A stretch of 17,801 nucleotides of DNA from Candidatus Limimorpha equi (GTDB taxonomy: Bacteria; Bacteroidota; Bacteroidia; Bacteroidales; F082), in NCBI GenBank assembly GCA_018065885.1, contig JAGHSL010000380.1:1-17801 (forward strand). Direction: 5' to 3'. Shown in pieces: positions 7,973 to 13,963 of this stretch. Numbering within the stretch: the first letter of the stretch is position 1; each line of letters starts with the position of its first letter. The notes below the pieces were generated by a model that was given only the letters and a program-made list of their open reading frames with translations, was not told the DNA's origin and searched no databases. The position numbers and the translations under genes were made by a program.

Positions 7973-8608
7973 TTATTTTTTAATGAGTTCCAGTTCGCTG
8001 ATTTTGCCGTTAGCGTTGTATTTGATGTCGTTGACACTGTTGCGCGAAATCTTCTGGTCTTTCAGGTAATTGAGATATTTTTCAATGGTGGTCGGGCGGT
8101 CGTAATCGTTGAAGCCGCCGGCTTGACTGATGATAATCAGCACTGGAACGTTGTTCGATTCAAACATTCCCAAGGTTTCATTGATGACACGGTTGGCTTG
8201 TGAGATGCTGCCGGCATTGGCAATGCTGCGGAAGTTGTTCTCCAACACTACGTTAGTCGATTGTGCGTGTTCGCGTTCTTCGGCGGCGCGGCGTTCCTCT
8301 TCGTTTTTCTGAGCGCGTTCGCGGGCCAGTTTCTTTTCCACTTGGAACAGCAGGTCGTCGACTTCGGCATTTTGCAGGTTCCAGTCTTTGATGGTTTGCA
8401 CGCGGGCTTCTTTTTCTTCCAAAGTCCACAGCGTTTCGTCGTCCAAAATGGCGTTCAAATCCTTGATGGCATCGGCCACTTTCGATTTGTACTCTGCTTC
8501 GGCAGCTTCTTTTGCAAGTCTTTTCTTGCTTTTGCAACTTGTCGTTCCTCCGAGCGTGATGAATGCAGCCAGAAGAATCATTGCGATGGTTGTGAGTTTG
8601 CTTTTCAT
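7973..8608 (-). CDS. Coiled-coil lipoprotein of unknown function
   Basis: This 211-residue protein starts MKSKLTTIAMILLAAFITLG and has a lipobox-like TTSC with Cys25, so it is probably lipidated. Residues about 30-118 are highly charged and helical (AKEAAEAEYKSK; LARERAQKNEEERRAAEERE), a likely coiled coil. Residues about 125-211 form a compact domain with VPVLIIIS, a glycine turn (QAGGFNDYD), a TIEKYLNYLKDQK helix, and strands ending NGKISELELIKK. It is the first gene of the minus-strand exported cluster and may anchor the following proteins to a membrane. That role is inferred from position and the coiled coil only. Confidence 0.8.
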   Translation of the reverse strand: MKSKLTTIAMILLAAFITLGGTTSCKSKKRLAKEAAEAEYKSKVADAIKDLNAILDDETLWTLEEKEARVQTIKDWNLQNAEVDDLLFQVEKKLARERAQKNEEERRAAEEREHAQSTNVVLENNFRSIANAGSISQANRVINETLGMFESNNVPVLIIISQAGGFNDYDRPTTIEKYLNYLKDQKISRNSVNDIKYNANGKISELELIKK

Positions 8609-8657
8609 TTTTTATGAGATTTTTCTATTAATAACTCTATTAATTGCTACAAAATTG

Positions 8658-8665
8658 CAAAAGTA
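8658..8665 (-). promoter_or_regulatory. -7 promoter box (TACTTTTG) for the exported four-gene cluster
   Basis: On the minus strand TACTTTTG fits TAnnTTTG. It lies 49 bases upstream of the coiled-coil lipoprotein ATG, in the short divergent gap shared with the radical SAM gene. No clear -33 element was seen. Confidence 0.4.
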
Positions 8666-8697
8666 TATCTTTTTTCGTTTGGTTGCGTTTTTTGTCC

Positions 8698-8705
8698 GAA
8701 ATTTG
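8698..8705 (+). promoter_or_regulatory. Candidate -7 box four bases before the radical SAM start codon
   Basis: GAAATTTG differs from TAnnTTTG at one fixed base. It is followed by CGGC and then ATG, the same TTTG-YGGC-ATG layout seen before the TPR gene at 11405. If used, the transcript would begin at or very near the start codon (leaderless). The layout also favours the 8710 start. Confidence 0.35.
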
Positions 8706-8709
8706 CGGC

Positions 8710-10413
8710 ATGAAATACTATAACATACCTGTTTTTCTTCCAGAGTTGGCTTGTCCGTTCCGTTGTGTCTATTGCAATCAGTTCAGCATTGCGGGTAAAA
8801 GTCAAATTCCTGATTGTGAGCAAGTAAAACATATCATAGACTCACATTTGCAATCATTTAAGGAAAAAGACAGGTTTGTTGAAGTGGCTTTTTTCGGTGG
8901 AAATTTTACTGGTTTGCCCGAAAAAATGCAAGATGAGTATCTTGAAACGGTTGCACCTTATCTTGAGAAAGGTCAAATTCAAGGCATACGATGCAGCACG
9001 CGCCCGGATTATATTAATAAGGAAAGGTTGAATGTGTTGAAAAAATTCGGGATGCGCAACATTGAACTTGGCGCACAATCAACTGACAATGAAGTGCTTT
9101 TGCAATGTGGCAGAGGCCATGATTTTGAGGCCATAAAATCGGCTTCGGAAATGATTCTTGCCGAAGGATTTATTTTGGGTTTGCAAATGATGATTGGCTT
9201 GCTAGGTTCTTCCCCTGAAAAGGATTTCCAGACTGCAAAAGACATTGTTTCGCTTGGCGCAAAGGAAACACGCATTTATCCTTGTCTGGTGGTGAAAGAC
9301 ACGGTGCTTGAGAAGCGTTACCGCAAAGGTCAATATCAACCTTTGACTATCGAAAAGGCTGTTCAGCGCTCTGCGGATATTTATTCTTATTTCATTGAAA
9401 ACGAGGTAAATGTATTGCGCATAGGCTTGCATCCTTCCGATGAATTGGATGGCGGCGATTGTGTGGCGGGACCTTATCATCATAACTTTGCCGAGATGGT
9501 TTTCGGTGAAATTTGGCGCCGAAGGTTTGAAAACATTCAAGGTGTAGGAAATCGTCTGATTCTTTATACCCATTCATCACAACGCACAAATGCCATCGGT
9601 TATCAGGCGGCAAACCGAAAAAAATTGCTTGATTCGTTTCAACAGGTTGATTTCCTTTGTGATGACAGCCTCTCCCCTGCCGATTTCCATTATGAAGTTT
9701 CCGACGAAAGCAAGCAGACCATAATCCTTGCCTCTGCATTAATGCCTGAAGCAGCAAAGCAAAAATTAGCGGCTTTTGGCAAAGTTCTTTGGCTCGAACC
9801 AGTCAGTTTTGTTTATCCTTCCATTGCTGCCCATCCCGACATTTTCTTTTTTCAATATGCTGAAAACCAGCTTGTTTTTGCACCGAACACACCGAAAGAA
9901 TGGATTGCCGAATTACACAAGGCGGGCATGAAACTTATGCGTGGCAAGCAAACCTTAGGTTTTGCGCATCCCGAAACGGTGCATTACAATGCTTGCGGTA
10001 CGAAAAATATTTTGGTTCACAACCTGAAATTTACCGATGAACGGATTCTGAAACTCTACGCCGAAAAGCAGCAAATCAATGTCAATCAAGCCTATACGCG
10101 CTGCAATCTTTTGGCTTTGAACGAAAAGGCTTTCATCACTTCCAATTTGGGCATCTTTCAGAAATTGAAAGATTCGGATTTTGATGTCCTTTACATCGAC
10201 CCGCGTCAAATTCATTTGGAAGGTCACGATTATGGATTTTTCCCTGGCTGTTGCGGCGTTTTCAACCAAAGTCTTTTGGTTTGCGGCGACACCTCCAAAT
10301 TGAAGGAAAAAACCGAATTGGATGCTTTCCTTTCGCGCAATGGATTTAATCTCATAGAATTGTATGATGGCGCCTTGACCGACTTGGGTGGGATTTTGTT
10401 TTTGTTGGTGTGA
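8710..10413 (+). CDS. Radical SAM protein fused to a GME-fold-like (DUF6873-type) domain
   Basis: This has 567 residues from ATG 8710. I reject the ATG at 8644 because it adds 22 unconserved-looking residues before MKYYNIPVFLPELACPFRC. Cys15, Cys19 and Cys22 form the CxxxCxxC 4Fe-4S motif that cleaves S-adenosylmethionine. FFGGNFTGLP (61-70) is the glycine motif, and the following barrel (CSTRPDYI, IELGAQS, LGLQMMIGL) resembles Elp3/HemN-like radical SAM proteins. From about residue 330 a second domain begins, with AAHPDIFFFQ, CNLLALNEKAFITSN, GHDYGFFPGCCG and a C-terminal ALTDLGG. This looks like the DUF6873 guanidino-modifying-enzyme-like fold. The radical SAM call is firm, the second is from memory of the family. 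Substrate and reaction are unknown. It stands alone, divergent from the exported cluster. Confidence 0.85.
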   Translation: MKYYNIPVFLPELACPFRCVYCNQFSIAGKSQIPDCEQVKHIIDSHLQSFKEKDRFVEVAFFGGNFTGLPEKMQDEYLETVAPYLEKGQIQGIRCSTRPDYINKERLNVLKKFGMRNIELGAQSTDNEVLLQCGRGHDFEAIKSASEMILAEGFILGLQMMIGLLGSSPEKDFQTAKDIVSLGAKETRIYPCLVVKDTVLEKRYRKGQYQPLTIEKAVQRSADIYSYFIENEVNVLRIGLHPSDELDGGDCVAGPYHHNFAEMVFGEIWRRRFENIQGVGNRLILYTHSSQRTNAIGYQAANRKKLLDSFQQVDFLCDDSLSPADFHYEVSDESKQTIILASALMPEAAKQKLAAFGKVLWLEPVSFVYPSIAAHPDIFFFQYAENQLVFAPNTPKEWIAELHKAGMKLMRGKQTLGFAHPETVHYNACGTKNILVHNLKFTDERILKLYAEKQQINVNQAYTRCNLLALNEKAFITSNLGIFQKLKDSDFDVLYIDPRQIHLEGHDYGFFPGCCGVFNQSLLVCGDTSKLKEKTELDAFLSRNGFNLIELYDGALTDLGGILFLLV

Positions 10414-10515
10414 TTTGTGAAACCGCAGATTTCGCTGATTTACAAATATTTGAACACTACAGATTTGACAGATTAAATAGATATTTTTCTCCCGCAGATG
10501 CCGCTGACTTCCGCT

Positions 10516-10534
10516 GATTGGCTGGCGCATGATG
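10516..10534 (+). repeat. 19-bp direct repeat, left copy
   Basis: GATTGGCTGGCGCATGATG is repeated exactly at 10783-10801. The pair brackets a 248-bp segment that includes GC-rich hairpins (10598-10611 and the inverted GGCAAGCCG word at about 10655-10665). This could mark an insertion with duplicated flanks or two members of a dispersed repeat. Confidence 0.8.
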
Positions 10535-10782
10535 TTTTTGGGAAACAAATCAATTACAAATCAATCATAAATCATTGCTTCCGTTTCGGACAATGCTGGC
10601 GGCAAGCCGCCGTGCTAATCGCCCAACAAATCGTTCCTTTCGGATGGCAGGCGACGGCTTGCCGGTGACTGCTTGTCGGGCGGCCGATTAGGCGCCGACA
10701 TGGAACCAATAGAAACGCAAAAAAAAATTTGTTTCAAGATTTGTGAATAATTTGTTTCTAAAAAAAGCGCATCAATTATACA

Positions 10783-10801
10783 GATTGGCTGGCGCATGAT
10801 G
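10783..10801 (+). repeat. 19-bp direct repeat, right copy
   Basis: Exact second copy of the 10516-10534 sequence. A GGAAAC word lies 6-7 bases further on in both copies (TTTTTGGGAAAC against GATTGGAAAC), so the related block may be about 30 bp. Confidence 0.8.
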
Positions 10802-10851
10802 GATTGGAAACGCAAGGAGAGTCATGGTGTCCACAAACAACAGGCAGGAAA

Positions 10852-10985
10852 CTGCGAGCACCCCTCCCGCCATCAACCCTTACTCCGCCTTTGCTCCGCT
10901 CCATGTCATCCCTTATCGCAGTTGGACTTGACATGGCGGTGATTGAGAGAGGAGCTATTGTTGATAGCGCCCAGGGTGCTGGCAG
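10852..10985. repeat. 134-bp gapless imperfect palindrome (57-bp arms, 20-base loop)
   Basis: Left arm 10852-10908 and right arm 10929-10985 have equal length and align without gaps as inverted copies, with 38 of 57 positions matching by hand count. Conservation is best at the tips (CTGC-AGCAC) and at the loop side (CCATGTCA against TGACATGG). ATCAAC and CTCC in the middle also match. The shape suggests a structured RNA, a MITE-like element or two facing copies of an older repeat. Confidence 0.65.
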
Positions 10986-11284
10986 ACCACTGTTATTTTG
11001 TTACTGTTACTTTGTTATTTTTAGCATTTCTGATGGTTTTCGGTTCGCTGCCTACTTGTTTTACCTAACGGAAAAAGATGAAAATTGCCATTTGTAACAA
11101 AATAACAAATAACATTCTAACAAACCCCGCGATTCTGAAGGTCTTTTCTTCACTGCGACTTTGTAAATGGCATGTTACATGACGGCACAAAATAGGGTTT
11201 GTCAAACCATCATACAATCCATCCAAAATCAATAAGGATTTTCAGTTTGGATTTTTAAAAGGATTCGGTGGTTTTTTGATAGAC

Positions 11285-11333
11285 CGCAAATTGGGCGAAT
11301 CAAACGAATGAGAGGGTTCGTTTTTGATTTGCG
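11285..11333. repeat. Hairpin upstream of the TPR gene promoter
   Basis: CGCAAAT (11285-11291) faces ATTTGCG (11327-11333), with an inner pair GAATCAAACGAA against TTCGTTTTTGATT around a GAGAGGG loop. It lies about 60 bases upstream of the -7 box. It could be a regulator site or a palindromic repeat; there is no U-tract. Confidence 0.45.
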
Positions 11334-11392
11334 TTCCATTTGCAGCGGGGCAAGCATTGTTTTCTTGGCTGGATGCTAAGTGAAATTTTTCC

Positions 11393-11400
11393 TATTTTTG
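11393..11400 (+). promoter_or_regulatory. -7 promoter box (TATTTTTG) placed four bases before the TPR gene ATG
   Basis: TATTTTTG matches TAnnTTTG exactly and is followed by TGGC and then ATG at 11405. Transcription from this box would begin at about the start codon, giving a leaderless or nearly leaderless mRNA. No -33 TTTG at standard spacing is obvious. Confidence 0.55.
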
Positions 11401-11404
11401 TGGC

Positions 11405-13111
11405 ATGAAAACTTTAGAGCATCTCATCATATACTTGCTGCTTTTGTGTTGCCTTCCGTCGTGCTTAGACAACCCCATTCCCGACCCTAAGACATTGTTG
11501 CGCAAGGCGGAACACAGTATCGACACCAACCCCGAAGCGGCTTTGCACAGCCTCGATTCCATATCGGCACCCAGCGTTTCGCTCCGCAAAAGCGACCGCA
11601 TGAAGTACGCCATGCTCCATGTTGAGGCCGCTTTCATGAGCGGAAAGGAGATAAAAAACGACACCGCCATCTTCGAGGCTTACCGTTATTACGAAAAAAA
11701 CGACGACTTGCCGCAGCAGGCCAAAGCCACGCTGCTCAGTGCCTGCGTCCTTGAAGAGCAAGGCCAGACCGATGCCGCCGTCGATGCCTACAACAAGGCT
11801 TTTTCGCTGGCAAGCCAAACAGCCGACAGTGTACTTATGGCGAGGGCAAAATTCTATTTGGGCAATCTGAATTACAATTCTAGCTATTTTGATGAGGCTT
11901 TGCGAAATTATAAGGAGGCCTGCATGTATTATGCTTTTAATTTATCAAGAAAAGCACAGATGTATAGGGCCATTGGACAAACTTTTATCTTGCAGCACGA
12001 AAACGACAGCGCCTTGCATTATCTTGGAAAAGGATTGGAAATGGCCAAAAAAGCCGAAAACGTTGCGGAAGAAAGCAAATTATTGAATGCAATGAGCATT
12101 GTCTATAGGGAAAAAGAAGACTTTGGACAGTCGCTTATGTTATTAAAGCAATCGGCTATAGCAGGTGAGGCCGATAACGACAGCATTCGCCACCATCTCA
12201 ATTACGCCAATCTGTTTTTAGGCTTGAACGAAATGGATTCGGCGGGTTATTATGCAGAAAAATTGCAAGGTGAAGTGAAAGATGTGGAGGATGGTGCTGA
12301 AAAAACTGCTATTTTCTCTTTCCTTACCAAATATGAAGAAAGCATTGGAAATGTCGATTCGGCATACCACACCCATCAACTTTATACCGAAATTCTATCT
12401 TCAGAATATAGAAAGCAATTGCAACAATCTGTCTATGAAGCGCAACAGAAATACGATTTTGAGGCGCAACAGAACCAATATTATCAGGAACTTGCTCAGC
12501 GTCGGAAAACCATCCTCTTTTTAGTTTTCGCCTTGCTGTCGTTAGCACTGTTTCTATCCGTAGTGCTGTTTGTCCTTTTGCGCCGCGAAAAGGAAATGCT
12601 TAGGTTGAAAGATGATTTCCTGTCGTTCAAGCAGCAGACCATCGAACTGCAAGACGAACTCGACAGCCGTAAAAAACAACAGGATGGCCAAACTGACTTG
12701 CTACAACGGACTTTGGATTTGCTAAATGCTGCCAATGCCAACAAGGATGAACGCCTTAGGAACCGGTTCAAGACCCTGTGCAATATGGAGGTCTACCGGC
12801 TGAACACAAGCGACAAGGCTTTTCTTGACACTTTGTGCAATTCCTTATATGGAAAATCCGATTTCTGGGCTGCCGCCCTGAAAGTGGTTGACGAACTTTA
12901 TCCCCATGTCACCCAAAACATCCGCCAAAGTTGCCCCGATTTGACTGACGATGAATTCAAGACAGCCGTGTTCATCCTGATGAATGTGCCGCGCCCAACC
13001 GAGGCCATTCTTCTGGACACAACTATCAATATGGTGGACAAAAACCGCCCGAAAATCAGAAGGATGCTTACCGAGCACAAGATTTTGGAGCAAAAAGTTC
13101 GGAATGAATGA
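11405..13111 (+). CDS. TPR lipoprotein with one transmembrane helix and a cytoplasmic HTH-like tail
   Basis: This has 568 residues. The N-terminus is a lipoprotein signal (MKTLEHLIIYLLLLCCLPSC, lipobox Cys20). Residues about 30-330 are TPR-like helical pairs, such as AVDAYNKAFSLA, YFDEALRNYKEA and DSALHYLGKGLEMA. A helical linker (335-365) leads to a strong membrane span at about 369-392, then a coiled coil (395-445). The C-terminal tail (about 455-556) contains LTDDEFKTAVFILMN and a last helix NRPKIRRML. This is reminiscent of the LuxR-like HTH in Bacteroidota TPR regulators of this layout, though diverged. The architecture suggests sensing in the periplasm and signalling inward; DNA binding is inferred. 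Phased 22-bp repeats begin within its last codons and run to the DUF3244 gene, a plausible target. Confidence 0.82.
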   Translation: MKTLEHLIIYLLLLCCLPSCLDNPIPDPKTLLRKAEHSIDTNPEAALHSLDSISAPSVSLRKSDRMKYAMLHVEAAFMSGKEIKNDTAIFEAYRYYEKNDDLPQQAKATLLSACVLEEQGQTDAAVDAYNKAFSLASQTADSVLMARAKFYLGNLNYNSSYFDEALRNYKEACMYYAFNLSRKAQMYRAIGQTFILQHENDSALHYLGKGLEMAKKAENVAEESKLLNAMSIVYREKEDFGQSLMLLKQSAIAGEADNDSIRHHLNYANLFLGLNEMDSAGYYAEKLQGEVKDVEDGAEKTAIFSFLTKYEESIGNVDSAYHTHQLYTEILSSEYRKQLQQSVYEAQQKYDFEAQQNQYYQELAQRRKTILFLVFALLSLALFLSVVLFVLLRREKEMLRLKDDFLSFKQQTIELQDELDSRKKQQDGQTDLLQRTLDLLNAANANKDERLRNRFKTLCNMEVYRLNTSDKAFLDTLCNSLYGKSDFWAAALKVVDELYPHVTQNIRQSCPDLTDDEFKTAVFILMNVPRPTEAILLDTTINMVDKNRPKIRRMLTEHKILEQKVRNE

Positions 13112-13215
13112 AAAAAAAGTTCGGAATAAAAAATTTATTATTTTATTGAATTGTAATTGATTGCGGATTTTCGCATTTAAAAAAGTTCGGAATGATTTGA
13201 AAAAAAGTTCGGAAT
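13092..13215 (+). repeat. Four AAAAAGTTCGGAAT repeats on a 22-bp phase
   Basis: Exact copies of AAAAAGTTCGGAAT start at 13092, 13114, 13180 and 13202. Spacings are 22, 66 and 22, so all sit on one 22-bp grid with two unmatched units in the middle. The first copy forms the end of the TPR gene; the last ends 15 bases before a possible -7 box (GATTTTTG, 13231-13238) of the DUF3244 gene. Two helical turns of spacing suits paired protein binding sites on one DNA face. It is not a CRISPR array: the units are too short and have no spacers. Confidence 0.85.
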
Positions 13216-13261
13216 GGCTTTTTTTCAACAGATTTTTGCTGCGTTATCAAAATACAGTAAA

Positions 13262-13636
13262 ATGAAACGCACAATTACAGTTTTAATCACATTGTTTTGC
13301 CTGATGGCAAATTCAAATTTCAGCTTCGCCATGCGCGATGAAGGTGGAGAGAACGAAATCGTATTAAGAGGTGAATTAAATCCTCCAAGCCGCTCCCAGT
13401 CCGACCCTCTCAGTGCATCGGTTGACGATGCCAACCTCTATGTAGATTTCCACACCAATTTGGGAAGTCTGAACATCACCATCTACAGTGCTACGGGCGG
13501 TGTGGCCCGCACCGAAACGGTGTATGCCCAAGCCGGTGATGGCGTGCAGATTTCGCTTGAAGGTTTCACTTCAGGCAACTACCTTGTCGTTTTCAGCAAT
13601 GCGCAGGGCAGCCTGATGGGGAAATTCAGTATCTAA
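13262..13636 (+). CDS. DUF3244 small secreted protein
   Basis: This has 124 residues from ATG 13262. I prefer this to the ATG at 13214 because it opens directly with a signal peptide (MKRTITVLITLFCLMA, cleavage near SFAM). The mature part begins ENEIVLRGELNPPSRS, then a short beta-sandwich: ANLYVDFHTNLGSLNITIYSATGG, a middle strand, and the end GNYLVVFSNAQGSLMGKFSI. The I-x-L-x-G opening, the NITIYSATGG strand and the G-xY-x-V...GKF-x-I ending match the DUF3244 family of Bacteroidota. Function is unknown; a surface or periplasmic binding role is likely. It lies 150 bases after the TPR gene, separated by the phased repeats, and is probably regulated with it. Confidence 0.8.
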   Translation: MKRTITVLITLFCLMANSNFSFAMRDEGGENEIVLRGELNPPSRSQSDPLSASVDDANLYVDFHTNLGSLNITIYSATGGVARTETVYAQAGDGVQISLEGFTSGNYLVVFSNAQGSLMGKFSI

Positions 13637-13640
13637 AAAT

Positions 13641-13710
13641 TGAATGAAAGGAGGTCCCATGAACAAATTCATTACCTTTCCCCCTCGCAATCAAGCGTCT
13701 GCCGTTTGCG
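13641..13710 (+). repeat. 70-bp direct repeat, copy 1
   Basis: This aligns without gaps to 17202-17271, with 59 of 70 positions identical by hand count. It starts 5 bases after the DUF3244 stop codon. The best conserved stretch runs from ATGAACAAATTCATTACC to GTCTGCCGTTTGCG. In this copy CCCTCGCAA and TTGCGAGGG form a 9-bp stem. Confidence 0.85.
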
Positions 13711-13730
13711 AGGGAAGGTTTCTGACTTAG
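13659..13730 (+). CDS. Candidate 23-residue micro-ORF in the 70-bp repeat
   Basis: ATG 13659 follows a strong AAAGGAGG ribosome site, unusual for this window, and opens a frame beginning MNKFITFPPRNQASAVC that ends at TAG 13728-13730. The second repeat copy keeps the same ATG and frame (MNKFITFVPRHQASAVC), with one of three changed codons silent. Translation is possible, but the conserved TTACCTTT could equally be part of a promoter, so this is a low-confidence gene. Confidence 0.22.
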   Translation: MNKFITFPPRNQASAVCEGRFLT

Positions 13731-13867
13731 GCGGTGAGAAAAATTCTCCACAGCTTGTGACAGATGGTTGCAAACGTTGAGGACGCAATAATACACTGCC
13801 GGTTGGCGTTAAAACGCAAGAAACAAGTCATTAAGTAGGTGAGCAAAATTAGTTTACATATTGAAAA

Positions 13868-13927
13868 CGAGGCATCGAGGTCGCGAGAACACGAGACGTC
13901 TCGAAATCTCGCAGCCTCGGAGCCTCG
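13868..13927. repeat. 60-bp gapless CGAG-word palindrome (copy 2)
   Basis: The arms 13868-13897 and 13898-13927 meet at a perfect CGAGAC-GTCTCG core and match at 23 of 30 positions. Matches fall in the words CGAGGC, CGAGG, GCGAGA and CGAGAC; mismatches fall only in the 2-3 base spacers between words. It ends 36 bases before the DUF4249 ATG. Related words occur at 7251-7335. Confidence 0.8.
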
Positions 13928-13963
13928 AAATCCAAATTGAAGTTTAATTATGAATAGTTACTT

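Larger units (their letters stand above)
10414..11404. other. Gene-free 1-kb region rich in repeats
   Basis: I find no convincing gene here. The left part (10424-10520) is degenerate CGCAGATTTCGCTGATT-type words common between Bacteroidota genes. A GC-rich hairpin block follows (GGCGGC-AA-GCCGCC at 10598-10611). Then come a 19-bp direct repeat pair, a 134-bp palindrome, an AT-rich inverted repeat pair (10991-11004 with 11094-11107) and small hairpins at 11196-11208, 11216-11253 and 11285-11333. The region ends with the promoter of the TPR gene. Confidence 0.7.
13637..13963. other. 327-bp gene-poor gap with repeat copies and a palindrome
   Basis: In order this holds the first 70-bp repeat with a micro-ORF, a hairpin (CCCTCGCAA 13681-13690 region against TTGCGAGGG), a weak 21-bp direct repeat (13725-13745 against 13830-13850, 16 of 21 positions alike), and the 60-bp CGAG palindrome. 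No full gene is seen, and no clear TAnnTTTG box precedes the DUF4249 gene. Confidence 0.65.

Noticed and set aside
8644..8709. Upstream ATG for the radical SAM gene
   Set aside because: The added 22 residues read like translated promoter sequence, and the ATG at 8710 sits right at the conserved MKYYNIPVFLPEL start with a -7-like box before it.
10804..11097. 97-codon open frame on the plus strand
   Set aside because: It lies across the 134-bp palindrome and AT-rich repeats, has no recognisable domain, and no ribosome site or promoter.
10414..11404. tRNA or other standard RNA gene in the 1-kb gap
   Set aside because: No cloverleaf with a T-loop GTTCRAAYC and acceptor pairing could be found by eye.
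13092..13215. Possible CRISPR array near the Card1-like gene's window
   Set aside because: Units are 14 bp on a 22-bp grid with no unique spacers of usual size, and it is far from the nuclease gene.
13214..13261. Upstream ATG for the DUF3244 gene
   Set aside because: The extra 16 residues overlap the phased repeats and displace the signal peptide from the N-terminus.
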